From: Acidobacteriota bacterium
Lineage (GTDB): Bacteria > Acidobacteriota > Terriglobia > Terriglobales > Acidobacteriaceae
NCBI GenBank assembly: GCA_021781495.1
Contig: JAJXWS010000003.1
Span: 1-64,000 of the forward strand
Direction: 5' to 3'
DNA length: 64,000 nucleotides
Shown here in pieces: positions 1 through 9,522 of this stretch (its first letter is position 1; every line of letters starts with the position of its first letter). Made by a program: the position numbers and the translations under genes. The notes beneath the pieces are model-generated. The model was not told where the DNA came from, did not search any database, and saw nothing but the letters and a program-made list of their open reading frames with translations.

Positions 1-792
1 CGGCTGCGCTGCCAGCAGCACCGCCGCCGCCGCGCCGTCTGAGGTCTGCGAGGCGTTCCCCGCCGTCACCGTCCCCTGCGCGTGAAACGCCGGCTTCAGT
101 GCCGCCAGCGCCGCCGCGGACGTGTCCGCCCTCGGCCCCTCGTCGGCCGCGAAGACCATCTCCGTCACCACTGGCCTGCCCGCCTTCGTCCCCGGAACGG
201 CGCTCGTCACCTTCACCGGCATCAGCTCCTCGTCGAACCGTCCCGCCGCCTGCGCGGCCAGTGCCTTCTGGTGGCTGCCCAGCGCAAAGGCATCCTGGTC
301 CTCGCGAGACACCCCATACCGCCGCGCCACCCGCTCCGCCGTCAGCCCCATGCTCAGCAGCGCCGCCGGATAGTTCTCCGCCAGCCACGGATTCGGGCTC
401 GGCTTCAGCCCGCCCATCGGGATAAGGCTCATCGACTCCGCGCCGCCCGCCACCACCACCCGGCAGCCCCCCGCGCGAATCCGCATGTCCGCCTGTGCAA
501 TCGCCTCCAGCCCCGAGGCGCACAGCCGGTTCACCGTCATTCCCGGCACCGCCACCGGCAACTGTGCCCGCAGCGCGGCAAACCGGGCGATATTCCAGCC
601 CGCCTCGCCCTCCGGCTGCGCACAGCCCAGAATCACGTCCTCCACCTCGGCCCGGTCCAGTCCCGGCACCCGGTCCAGGGCCGCGTTCAGCGCAACCGCC
701 GCCAGATCATCCGGACGGCTGGTGGACAGGGCGCCCTTCGGCGCGCGTCCCACCGGCGTGCGCACGGCGCTTACAAGTACGGCTTCCGGCAT
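1..792 (-). CDS. fadA: Acetyl-CoA acyltransferase (thiolase), C-terminus cut by the window edge
   Basis: This is the thiolase of fatty acid beta-oxidation, cleaving 3-ketoacyl-CoA to acetyl-CoA plus a shortened acyl-CoA in the cytoplasm. The frame is open from ATG at 792 to the left edge (264 codons), so the C-terminal third with the catalytic His/Cys is missing. It begins MPEAVLVSAVRTPVGRA. The nucleophile Cys91 lies in VNRLCASGLEAI, and GNASQTSDGAA near the window edge is the typical thiolase core. A good Shine-Dalgarno (GGGAGGAG) precedes the ATG. It is the third gene of a minus-strand operon after the fadN-like gene (1513-3966) and a small secreted protein. That order resembles Bacillus fadN-fadA, which supports a fatty acid degradation thiolase over a biosynthetic one. 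Confidence 0.93.
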   Translation of the reverse strand, partial: MPEAVLVSAVRTPVGRAPKGALSTSRPDDLAAVALNAALDRVPGLDRAEVEDVILGCAQPEGEAGWNIARFAALRAQLPVAVPGMTVNRLCASGLEAIAQADMRIRAGGCRVVVAGGAESMSLIPMGGLKPSPNPWLAENYPAALLSMGLTAERVARRYGVSREDQDAFALGSHQKALAAQAAGRFDEELMPVKVTSAVPGTKAGRPVVTEMVFAADEGPRADTSAAALAALKPAFHAQGTVTAGNASQTSDGAAAAVLLAAQP

Positions 793-870
793 CTTCCCTT
801 CTCCTCCCGGCCCCTCGCAGCCAACGCAATCCATCGCCGCCCGGGCCGGCATGTCTCACTCCGGCATGTC

Positions 871-1485
871 TTAATCCGGCATATCCAGCAGAATCCACGC
901 ATGGCGGGTGTAGTAGTGGAACACCTTGCGCCCATCAATCACGGCGTCCCGCAGCGCGTCGTGGTCGCCCATCGCCGGGCGACGCTCCATTCCCGCCTGC
1001 GCGTCATGCACCTGCTGCGGAGACGCCGGGTCAATCCCCCAGTTAAAGCCCAGAACTCCCGTGGGATCATGCGCCTGCAGCCGTTCCGTCTCCGGAGCCG
1101 ACGCCAGCACCACCGGCGCCCCCGGCGCGCTGCCAAAAAACACCAGCAGAGACACCGTTCCCTTCACCGCGCACAGCGCCGCCCAGTCCGAGCTGCCCGG
1201 CCGCTCCAGGCTGGCGTGAATCACGTTCTCCGGCCGGTGCGCCTGGTAGGTCTGTGGAATCATGCACCCCCGCTGCGTCAGCGCCTGGGCTACCGGCTCC
1301 GGCAGCTCCGGGTACGAGCTCACCGGCAGCCGGCGAATCAGGTACGGCGTCGCCTGGTCGCCCACCATGATCTGCCCCCGTTCCGTCAGTTGCTGCTCGT
1401 CCACCGGCGGCGCACTCTGGCCCCGCGCCGCCATGCCGCACAGGCACGCCGCCAGCAACACCCCGCCCTGCAACGCTCGCTTCAT
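871..1485 (-). CDS. Secreted protein of unknown function within the beta-oxidation operon
   Basis: A 204-residue protein that I do not recognise. It starts MKRALQGGVLLAACLCGMAARGQ, a clear signal peptide, so it is probably exported. The mature part has no repeats or membrane segments. Two cysteines in the middle (in RGCMIPQ and in ALCAVKG) could form a disulfide. It lies 27 bp after the fadN-like gene and 78 bp before the thiolase on the same strand, so it is probably co-transcribed with them. An exported protein between two cytoplasmic beta-oxidation enzymes is odd. A role in fatty acid binding or uptake would be a guess from position only. Confidence 0.75.
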   Translation of the reverse strand: MKRALQGGVLLAACLCGMAARGQSAPPVDEQQLTERGQIMVGDQATPYLIRRLPVSSYPELPEPVAQALTQRGCMIPQTYQAHRPENVIHASLERPGSSDWAALCAVKGTVSLLVFFGSAPGAPVVLASAPETERLQAHDPTGVLGFNWGIDPASPQQVHDAQAGMERRPAMGDHDALRDAVIDGRKVFHYYTRHAWILLDMPD

Positions 1486-1512
1486 CTCAGGAGAGCTCCT
1501 CCGGGCGAATCC

Positions 1513-3966
1513 CTAGTTGCGCAGCGGCTTACCCGTCTTCAGCGTAAACGCGATGCGCTCCTGCGTCTTGCGCTCGCCGCACAGCGAAAGAAAGGCCTCC
1601 CGCTCCAGGTCCAGCACATACTGCTCGCTTACCGGCGTTCCCGGCGTCACCCGTCCGCCGCACAAAACGTACGCCGCCCAGCGCGCCACCTTCTGGTCGT
1701 GCTCTGAGGCGTACCCCGCCTCGCCCATCAGGTAGATGCCCGTCTCCAGCATAGCCAGCGCCGCCGTGCCCGGAGCGGCCATCTGCGTCCTCGGCGCGGG
1801 AGCCGCGTACCCCGCCTGCGCCAGGGCCAGCGCCTGCTCCTTGGCGTCCAGCAGCAGCCGCTCGCGATTCAGCGTCACCCGGTCGGTCGTCGCCAGCAGC
1901 CCCAGCGTCCGCGCCTCCGCCGCCGACGTGGACACCTTCCCCATCGCAATCGTCTCCAGCGACCGCCGCAGCGCCGTCCCCATCTCCGCCGACTGCGCAA
2001 ACCGCGACGGCGGGTCCTTCGGGTCCGGCGGAGCCAGCGCCGCCGCCGCATCCACCGCCCGCAGCAGCATCTCCTTCGTTCCGCCGCCGCCCGGAATCAG
2101 CCCCACCCCGGCCTCCACCAGACCAAGATAGGTTTCCGCATGCGGCTGCCGCCGCGCCGAGTGCAGGCAGATCTCCGCGCCCCCGCCCAGCGTCATCCCA
2201 AACGGAGCCGCCACCACCGGCCGCGGGCAGAACTTGATCGCCGCCGTCATCTGCTGAAAGCCGCGAATCGCCCCATCCACCTCATCCCACTCGCCTTCCT
2301 GCGCCACCAGCAGCAGTTGCATCAGGTTGGCGCCTACGCTGAAGTGCTCGCGGTCGCCCGTAATCACAAAGCCCGCAAAGTTGCGCACCGCGTCGGAATC
2401 CGCCTTCAGCACCGACGACACCAGTGCCACCACGTCCCCGCCAATCGCGTTCTTCAGCGAGTGCAGCTCCACGCAGCCAATCCCGTCGCCCAGGTCCACC
2501 AGCGAGGCGCCCGCATTGCTCCGCACCACCCCATTCGACCTGCGGTAGTCCGCCACCCGCGCATGCCCCGGCTCGGTTCGGACCGGTTCCCAGTGCGTCG
2601 TCTTCGGGCTGTAGCACTGCGGCCCCACCGGCGAGTACCAGCTCACCGGCGTCGTCTCCGGCTCGCCCTTCAGCAGCTGCTCCACCGCCGGGCTCGCCGC
2701 CATCCCCATCGCCCGCATCCGCACCACCGTCTCGCGCACGCCAGCCGCATCCCACATCTCAAACGGGCCCAGCTCCCAGTTAAAGCCCGCCCGCATCGCC
2801 CGGTCGATCGAGACCGCGTCGTCGGCCGCCTCGCCAATCCGGTCCGCCGCAAAGCTCCACAGCATGCCCAGAAACGGCCACAGGAACCGCGCCGCCTTGT
2901 CCTTCCGCGCGTCGTTGGCCAGCAGCAGCCGCAGCCGCTCCGGCACCGTAGCCGCGTTCTTCGCCATCTCCAGCGACGGAATCGCGGGCTTCGCCACTGG
3001 CCGGTACTCCATCGTCTTCAGGTCCAGCACCAGCCGCACGTCTTTCCCATCGGCGCCCCGGACCTTTTTGTAGAAGCCCTGCCCGGCCTTGTCGCCCAGC
3101 CAGCCCCGCTTGACGACCTCCTCCAGCACCGTCAAGAAGCCCCCCGGCGTCACCCCGGCGGGAAAGTTCGCCGCCACATGCGCCAGAATGTCGATGCCCA
3201 CCATGTCCGCCAGCCGGAAGGTGCCCGTCCGAGGCCAGCCAATCGCCTGCCCCGTCAGCGCGTCCACCTCTTCCACCGTCAGTCCCTGCTCCAGCATCAG
3301 TGTGGCGGCGCTGAACATCACCGCAATCCCAATCCGGTTGGCGATAAAGTTCGGCGTGTCATGGGCAAACACCACCTGCTTGCCCAGAATGCGATCCGCA
3401 AACGCCGCAAACCGCGCCACCACCGCCGCATCGCTCTCCGCCGTCGGAATCACCTCCAGCAGCCGCATGTACCGGGGCGGATTGAAAAAGTGCGTCCCGA
3501 AGAAGCGCTCCCGCGCGCCGCCCAGCCCCGCGGCAATCCGGCCCACCGGCAGCCCAGACGTGTTCGTCGTCAGCACCGCCTGCGCAGCCAGATGCGGAAC
3601 CACGCGCCACAGCAGCGATTGCTTGATCTCCAGGTTCTCGGCCACCGCCTCGATCACCCAGTCGCACTGCGCCAGTTGCGGCAGGTCATCCTCAAAGTTG
3701 CCCGGCCGGATCAGCGCCGCCAGCCCCGCCTCGTAAAGGGCAGCAGGCTTGGCCTTGGCCAGCGCGGCCACGCCTGCCTCTGCCAGCCGGTTGCGCGATC
3801 CCTCGCCCGCCGGAACCATGTCCAGCAGCAGCACCGGAATCCCTGCGTTCGCCAGGTGCGCGGCAATCCGGGAACCCATCGTGCCCGCGCCCAGTACGGC
3901 CGCGCGCCGCACCAGCATCGGTTGAGCTGCCATGCCCATGCCGGCAGCCGCAGTGGTCGTGCTCAT
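1513..3966 (-). CDS. fadN: 3-hydroxyacyl-CoA dehydrogenase / enoyl-CoA hydratase, FadN type
   Basis: A multifunctional beta-oxidation enzyme that hydrates 2-enoyl-CoA and oxidises the resulting 3-hydroxyacyl-CoA with NAD. The start is ATG 3966 (MSTTTAAAG), with AAGGAG eight bases upstream; the frame is open further upstream but has no ribosome site there. The 817 residues follow the FadN order: NAD-binding dehydrogenase first (GAGTMG at residues 26-31, catalytic-site GTHFFNPPRY), the dehydrogenase C-terminal domain next, and the crotonase domain last, from about residue 490. The hydratase part shows SVGANL and TLGGGAEI (oxyanion hole and first glutamate, near 600) and VEAGVGLIPGGGG. This is the reverse of the E. 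coli FadB order. It heads the operon with a secreted protein and the thiolase. Confidence 0.95.
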   Translation of the reverse strand: MSTTTAAAGMGMAAQPMLVRRAAVLGAGTMGSRIAAHLANAGIPVLLLDMVPAGEGSRNRLAEAGVAALAKAKPAALYEAGLAALIRPGNFEDDLPQLAQCDWVIEAVAENLEIKQSLLWRVVPHLAAQAVLTTNTSGLPVGRIAAGLGGARERFFGTHFFNPPRYMRLLEVIPTAESDAAVVARFAAFADRILGKQVVFAHDTPNFIANRIGIAVMFSAATLMLEQGLTVEEVDALTGQAIGWPRTGTFRLADMVGIDILAHVAANFPAGVTPGGFLTVLEEVVKRGWLGDKAGQGFYKKVRGADGKDVRLVLDLKTMEYRPVAKPAIPSLEMAKNAATVPERLRLLLANDARKDKAARFLWPFLGMLWSFAADRIGEAADDAVSIDRAMRAGFNWELGPFEMWDAAGVRETVVRMRAMGMAASPAVEQLLKGEPETTPVSWYSPVGPQCYSPKTTHWEPVRTEPGHARVADYRRSNGVVRSNAGASLVDLGDGIGCVELHSLKNAIGGDVVALVSSVLKADSDAVRNFAGFVITGDREHFSVGANLMQLLLVAQEGEWDEVDGAIRGFQQMTAAIKFCPRPVVAAPFGMTLGGGAEICLHSARRQPHAETYLGLVEAGVGLIPGGGGTKEMLLRAVDAAAALAPPDPKDPPSRFAQSAEMGTALRRSLETIAMGKVSTSAAEARTLGLLATTDRVTLNRERLLLDAKEQALALAQAGYAAPAPRTQMAAPGTAALAMLETGIYLMGEAGYASEHDQKVARWAAYVLCGGRVTPGTPVSEQYVLDLEREAFLSLCGERKTQERIAFTLKTGKPLRN

Positions 3967-4274
3967 GCAAGTGCTCCTTGCGCGCGTTCCATCCCATCCC
4001 GGTCTCCGCGCCAAGACACATCCACTAGGATGCGGCAATCGCCTGCCGGGGCCACAGGCTCGCCGCCACCCAACCGCTGCCGCCGCTCCATGCACGCGCA
4101 CAGAACCACTCCACCCCGCGGCAGCGCTGGAACCGCTCCCGAGAATACGGAAGGCTGCTTCGCCGGGTCAAGGCGGCCACCCTCCGCCGCAATCCACACC
4201 CCGCGCCCGGCCCTCGCAGCCCGTGCGGTATTCTCTAGGTAGTCTGGAGCTCCGGGGGGAGCTTCGCCCTTTCG
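3967..4274. other. Intergenic region between divergent genes
   Basis: About 300 bp between the fadN-like operon (minus) and a small membrane-protein gene (plus). It should contain both promoters. I see no clear -35/-10 pair, no strong palindrome and no small gene with a ribosome site. The open frames here are arginine-rich shadows. Confidence 0.4.
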
Positions 4275-4748
4275 ATGAACCTCACCGCAACCACATGGGA
4301 GACTGCCGCCGGGTATTCACTGGTAGCCGGCATGGCCGCCGTAGCCATCTGGCTGCTCATCCGGCGCCGCGCCACGCCCGAGGAGATCGAGCGCGCACGC
4401 CGCCGCTTCCTCGCCCAGTCCGGCCGCCTCGTCGACGGCGTACTCCTCGACGTCTTCGAGATGGACGCCGAAGACGGCCGCACCCTCACCCTGCTCGCCT
4501 ACAACTACCGCATCGGCGGCGTGGACTACGAGTGCTCCCAGGACATCACCGCCATCCTCGATACCGTGGACCCCGCCCGCGTTCGCATCGGCTTTCCCTG
4601 CTCCGTGCGCTTCCAGCCCGGCACGCCCCACAACAGCATCGTGGTCGCGGAAGGCTGGAACGGCCTTCGCGAAAGCCTGCCCGTCTTTCCCCAGATGGAA
4701 GACCCCACCCAGTCCCGGCTCCCCCGTCTCGAGGCCGGCCGCGGCTGA
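4275..4748 (+). CDS. Membrane-anchored protein of unknown function
   Basis: A 157-residue protein without a recognised family. One hydrophobic segment (about residues 12-28, SLVAGMAAVAIWLLI) is followed by RRR, which suggests a single N-terminal membrane anchor with the rest in the cytoplasm. The soluble part (from about residue 35) is beta-rich and asks for no obvious cofactor. A G-rich stretch (4253-4262) lies about 12 bases before the ATG and is only a fair ribosome site. It is followed 92 bp later by a cation exporter gene on the same strand. No functional statement can be made beyond the membrane location. Confidence 0.7.
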   Translation: MNLTATTWETAAGYSLVAGMAAVAIWLLIRRRATPEEIERARRRFLAQSGRLVDGVLLDVFEMDAEDGRTLTLLAYNYRIGGVDYECSQDITAILDTVDPARVRIGFPCSVRFQPGTPHNSIVVAEGWNGLRESLPVFPQMEDPTQSRLPRLEAGRG

Positions 4749-4840
4749 TCCCGCCCCGCTCCGCACTCCCGGATTCCGCCGCCTGGCTCCCGCTCTGCCG
4801 CCCGTTGGCGCGCACTCCCGCCCGCATTTACACTGCCCCT

Positions 4841-5797
4841 ATGCACGTCCACGCCGCACCCACGGGACCCAGCGCCAAACGGACACAGTCCGTCCTGCGC
4901 TTCTCCCTGGTCGCCACGCTCGCCTATGTCGTGGTCACCTTCGTCGCCGGCCTGCGCGCGCACTCCCTGGCCCTGCTCTCTGAGGCGGGCCACAACGTCT
5001 CTGACTTCCTCGCGCTTCTGCTCAGCCTCGCGGCCGTCTACTTCCAGAACCGCCCTGCGGACAGCGCCCGCACCTTCGGCTATCAGCGCGCCGGCGTGCT
5101 GGCCGCCTTCCTCAACGCCGCCGCGCTCATCGTCATCTCCCTCTGGATCGCCGTCGAGGCCATCCACCGCCTCAGCCAGCCCGTCGCCGTCCATCCCAAA
5201 ATGATGATGTACGTCGCCGCCGCCGGCGTGCTCATGAACGGCGTCATCGCCGCCATGCTCTGGGGCGTCGCCCGCGACGTCAACCTGCGCTCGGCCTTCC
5301 TCCACATGGCCGGAGACACCCTCTCCACCGCCGCCGTCATCGCCGGCGGCATCGGCATCCTTTACACCGGCCAGAACTGGATCGATCCCGTCCTCTCCCT
5401 GATCATCGCCGCGCTCATCCTCTGGACCAGCCTTGAGATCGTCCGCGAAACCCTCAACATCCTGCTCGAGGGCACCCCGCGCGGCATCTCCCTCGGCGAA
5501 ATCCGCGCCGCCATGCAGGCCGTCGAAGGCGTCATCAACGTCCACGACCTCCACGTCTGGAGCCTCGGCTCCCACTCCAGCGCCCTGGCCTGCCACGTCA
5601 CCATCGCGGACATTCCGCCCTCCGCCAGCGCCTGCATCCTGGCCAACCTCAACCACGTGCTGCAGGATCACTACCACATCCGGCACACCACCATTCAGTT
5701 CGAGCACATCGGCTGCGGCGAGCTCGAGGGCTGCGTCGTCCCCATGGAGGAGATGGCCAGCGGACACGCCCACAGCCACCACGGACATGCGCACTAG
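4841..5797 (+). CDS. Cation diffusion facilitator (CzcD/ZitB-like) exporter
   Basis: A proton-driven exporter of divalent metal ions (Zn2+, Co2+ or Cd2+ in known relatives) in the inner membrane. I start it at ATG 4841 (MHVHAAPTGPSAKRTQ), giving 318 residues, the usual CDF length. Six hydrophobic segments are visible. The metal-site motifs HxxxD occur in segment 2 (EAGHNVSD) and segment 5 (HMAGD). The C-terminal cytoplasmic domain (about residues 215-300) is the usual ferredoxin-like dimer domain (VHDLHVWSLGSH), and the protein ends in a His-rich tail (GHAHSHHGHAH) likely to bind metal. The longer frame upstream is a shadow of the preceding gene. Confidence 0.95.
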   Translation: MHVHAAPTGPSAKRTQSVLRFSLVATLAYVVVTFVAGLRAHSLALLSEAGHNVSDFLALLLSLAAVYFQNRPADSARTFGYQRAGVLAAFLNAAALIVISLWIAVEAIHRLSQPVAVHPKMMMYVAAAGVLMNGVIAAMLWGVARDVNLRSAFLHMAGDTLSTAAVIAGGIGILYTGQNWIDPVLSLIIAALILWTSLEIVRETLNILLEGTPRGISLGEIRAAMQAVEGVINVHDLHVWSLGSHSSALACHVTIADIPPSASACILANLNHVLQDHYHIRHTTIQFEHIGCGELEGCVVPMEEMASGHAHSHHGHAH

Positions 5798-5827
5798 CAC
5801 GCTGCCCTGCACAGGAGGTCCATCCGT

Positions 5828-7969
5828 TTGATTCCCCGTCGCGCACTTCCCTTGCTGCTTTGCCTTGCCGTTCTCCCCGCACTCTCCCTCCAGGCCCAGA
5901 CCGCAACGCCCCAGCAGTTGCAGGCCCTCGCCGGCGAGTACACCAACCCCGACGAGCCCGACACCCCCATCAGCTTCTACGTGCAGAACGGCGAGCTCAC
6001 CGTCGAGGCCGACAACCGCGTGCCCACTCCGCTCAAGTCCGACTCGCCCACCACCTTTGACGTGCCCGGCTCCCGCGCCACCCTCACCTTCACCCTCGAC
6101 GCCGGCGGCCGCGGCGCCACCGTCGTCGCCTCCCCTGAGCCCGAGGCCGTCTACCACCGCACCGGCGAGCCCGTCCATCATGTCTTTCACGACTACCAGC
6201 GCTCTGAGGTCATGATCCCCATGCGCGACGGCGTCAAACTCCACGCCGTCCTCCTCAAGCCCGCAGATATCTCCGCCCCGCTGCCATTCCTGCTCACCCG
6301 CACTCCCTACGGCGTCGACAACACCAGCCGCGCCTCCTTCTTCGGCTACCGCCCCGAGCTCGCCCGCGACGGCTACATCTACGTCGCTGAAGACATCCGC
6401 GGCCGCTACAAGAGCCAGGGCGACTTCATCATGATGCGCCCCCTCGCCGACCACCATGACCCCAAGGCCATCGACGAAAGCACAGACACGTACGACACCG
6501 TCGAGTGGCTGCTTAAAAACGTCCCCGGCAACAACGGCCGCGTCGGCGTCGTCGGCACCAGCTACCCCGGATTCCTCGCCATGATGGCCGGCATCGACCC
6601 CCATCCCGCCGTCAAGGCCATCTCCCCGCAGGCGCCCATGATCGACGTCTGGATGGGCGACGACTTCTTCCACAACGGCGCCTTCCGCCAGAGCTACGGC
6701 TACGACTACGTCTTCGGCCTCGAATCCACCCGCGAGAGCACCGAGGTCAGCTACGGCAAGCAGAAAGACGGCAACCCCGTCGACGGATTCGACTACTTCC
6801 TCGAGCGCGGCTCCTTCGCGGAAGACGTCAAGAAGTCCGGCTCAAAGCTCCTGCCCACCTGGAAGATCTTCCTCGACCACCCCTCCTACGACACCGAGTG
6901 GTCCTCCCGCGCCGTGCAAAGCCACCTCAACTCCGTCGCCGTGCCCACCCTCACCGTCGGCGGCTACTACGACCAGGAAGACATGTTCGGCCCCGAGCAG
7001 GAGTACGCCAGCCTGGAGCCCCACGACGACCACCACCAGAACTTCCTCGTCCTCGGCCCCTGGCGCCACGGCTACTGGTCCTCCCCGCTGCGCCACCTCG
7101 GCAACCTCAACTACGGTGAGCCCATCGGCAAGGAGTTCCGCGCCAACATCGAAGCCAGATTCTTCGGCCACTACCTCAAGGACGAGCCCGGCTTCCACCT
7201 CGAAGACACCGCCAGCTTCCAGACCGGCTCCAACACCTGGCAGTACTACTCCCACTTCCCCCCGCTCAAGTCCGAGCCCACCAGCCTCTATCTGCTCGGC
7301 GACGGCCAGCTCAGCTGGAACGACCCCACCGCCCGCGCCACCACGACCTACGTCAGCGACCCCGCCAACCCCGTCCCCTATCGCCACCGGCCCATCCAGC
7401 CCACCTACGGCCCCGGCTCGCAGTGGTACAACTGGCTCACCGAGGACCAGCGCTTCGTCACCGATCGCAAGGATGTCGCCGTCTTCCGCCTGCCCGTGCT
7501 CAAAAAGGACATGATCCTCACCGGCGAAGTCCTCGCCGACATCTACGCCTCCACCACCGGCACAGACACCGACCTCGTCGTCAAGCTCATCGACCAGTAC
7601 CCCGACGACGACCCCGACCCGAAGATGCGCGGCTACCAGCTCATCACCAACGCTGAGATCTTCCGCGGCCGCTACCTCCAGTCCTTCGTCCGCCCCGAGC
7701 CCCTCCGCGCCAACTCCATCCACGAGTACCGCTTCAGCCTCCACGACGTCGATCACGTCTTCAAGGCCGGCCACACCGTCCTCGTCGAAATCCAGAGCAG
7801 CTGGTTCCCGCTCTACGACCGCAACCCGCAGACCTTCGTGCCCAGCATCATGGCCGCCAAACCCGAGGACTACAAACCGGCCACCATCACCCTCTACTCC
7901 GACCCCGACCACGAATCCAGCCTGCAGATGCCGCTCATGAACGCCTGCGACCAGATCGCCTGCTTCTGA
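5828..7969 (+). CDS. Secreted CocE/NonD-type serine hydrolase (peptidase S15 fold)
   Basis: An alpha/beta hydrolase of the CocE/X-Pro dipeptidyl-peptidase group; relatives cleave esters, beta-lactam amides or proline peptides, so the substrate is open. The start is TTG 5828: a near-perfect AGGAGGT lies eight bases upstream and the translation begins directly with a signal peptide ending LSLQAQ. The catalytic triad can be placed as Ser245 in GTSYPGF, Asp382 in GGYYDQED and His414 in GPWRHGYW. The C-terminal 200 residues form the jelly-roll domain of the family. A 130-residue extension precedes the hydrolase domain. The gene starts 30 bp after the cation exporter gene and may share its transcript. 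Confidence 0.92.
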   Translation: MIPRRALPLLLCLAVLPALSLQAQTATPQQLQALAGEYTNPDEPDTPISFYVQNGELTVEADNRVPTPLKSDSPTTFDVPGSRATLTFTLDAGGRGATVVASPEPEAVYHRTGEPVHHVFHDYQRSEVMIPMRDGVKLHAVLLKPADISAPLPFLLTRTPYGVDNTSRASFFGYRPELARDGYIYVAEDIRGRYKSQGDFIMMRPLADHHDPKAIDESTDTYDTVEWLLKNVPGNNGRVGVVGTSYPGFLAMMAGIDPHPAVKAISPQAPMIDVWMGDDFFHNGAFRQSYGYDYVFGLESTRESTEVSYGKQKDGNPVDGFDYFLERGSFAEDVKKSGSKLLPTWKIFLDHPSYDTEWSSRAVQSHLNSVAVPTLTVGGYYDQEDMFGPEQEYASLEPHDDHHQNFLVLGPWRHGYWSSPLRHLGNLNYGEPIGKEFRANIEARFFGHYLKDEPGFHLEDTASFQTGSNTWQYYSHFPPLKSEPTSLYLLGDGQLSWNDPTARATTTYVSDPANPVPYRHRPIQPTYGPGSQWYNWLTEDQRFVTDRKDVAVFRLPVLKKDMILTGEVLADIYASTTGTDTDLVVKLIDQYPDDDPDPKMRGYQLITNAEIFRGRYLQSFVRPEPLRANSIHEYRFSLHDVDHVFKAGHTVLVEIQSSWFPLYDRNPQTFVPSIMAAKPEDYKPATITLYSDPDHESSLQMPLMNACDQIACF

Positions 7970-8438
7970 GCCGCGCAGCATCAACACAATAGTCGCGGCA
8001 GCCGGGTGCCCCAGGTCTCGCTTCTGAGACCTGGGAATACGAGTGGGATTGGGCGGGTGGGCGGGTGGGCGGGTGGCCCAGGTGCCAACCAACCGTTCCA
8101 CCACGACCATGGCTGCCCCGGGTGCCTCGCATTTGGGCACCCGGGAAACCGCCAACCTCAATCTGCCTTCTCCCGGTAATCCCGGTTGCCCCACCCCTGT
8201 CCTTCGCCCCGGCGAAGGACAGGGTGGGAACCCAGCCCGTCCCCAACCACCGTCCTCTTGAGCAAGCGCAGCCGTCGAAAGATCCCCCCGCCCCTCCACC
8301 CGGCATTTCGCGCTAAAATAAAGAGCGAAGTGCTTCTCCACCAGCCCATCCCGGCTCTCCTCTAGCGGCTCCCGCCGCCAAGCACCTGTCTTTTTCTTTT
8401 CCCGGAATCCCTGCAAAACTCACCCCCGGAGGGGCCAC
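7970..8438. repeat. Intergenic cluster of palindromic repeats before prfA
   Basis: No gene is visible in these 469 bp. They hold several short inverted repeats. 8002-8036 is a 35-bp element (head CCGGGTGCCCCA, stem CAGGTCTC/GAGACCTG, tail TGGGA) identical to 11777-11811. 8117-8145 has stem CCCGGGTGCC/GGCACCCGGG. 8187-8230 has head TGCCCCA and a stem of about 18 bp around CTGTCCTTCGCC/GGCGAAGGACAG. 8248-8284 is a decayed copy of the TGTCATCTTGAGCGAGCGCA family found intact at 11861, 14564 and 14708. A G-rich tandem repeat (8051-8076) lies between them. The prfA ribosome site (GGAGGGG) is at 8428-8434. Confidence 0.85.
8051..8076 (+). repeat. Tandem GGGCGGGT x3, strong G-quadruplex motif
   Basis: Three perfect tandem copies of the 8-mer GGGCGGGT followed by GG give six or more G-triplets separated by single bases, on the plus strand. 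By the usual sequence rule (four G-runs with short loops) it can form a parallel G-quadruplex in DNA, or in the 3' part of the hydrolase transcript. It lies between two palindromic repeats, downstream of the CocE-type gene. Confidence 0.85.
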
Positions 8439-9512
<1,074 letters not shown>

Positions 9513-9522
9513 CCCGGCACGC

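Noticed and set aside
82-1707. 541-codon open frame on the plus strand
   Set aside because: It runs antisense to the thiolase, secreted protein and fadN genes and encodes an Arg/His-rich sequence without any family signature. High GC removes stops; it is a shadow.
2140-4242. 700-codon plus-strand frame opposite fadN
   Set aside because: Composition (Arg, His, Gln, Pro) is that of a mirror frame, and the opposite strand carries the complete, motif-bearing enzyme.
4526-6673. 715-codon minus-strand frame rich in Gly/Asp/Val
   Set aside because: It lies antisense to the cation exporter and CocE-type genes; the composition is the typical mirror of C-ending codons.
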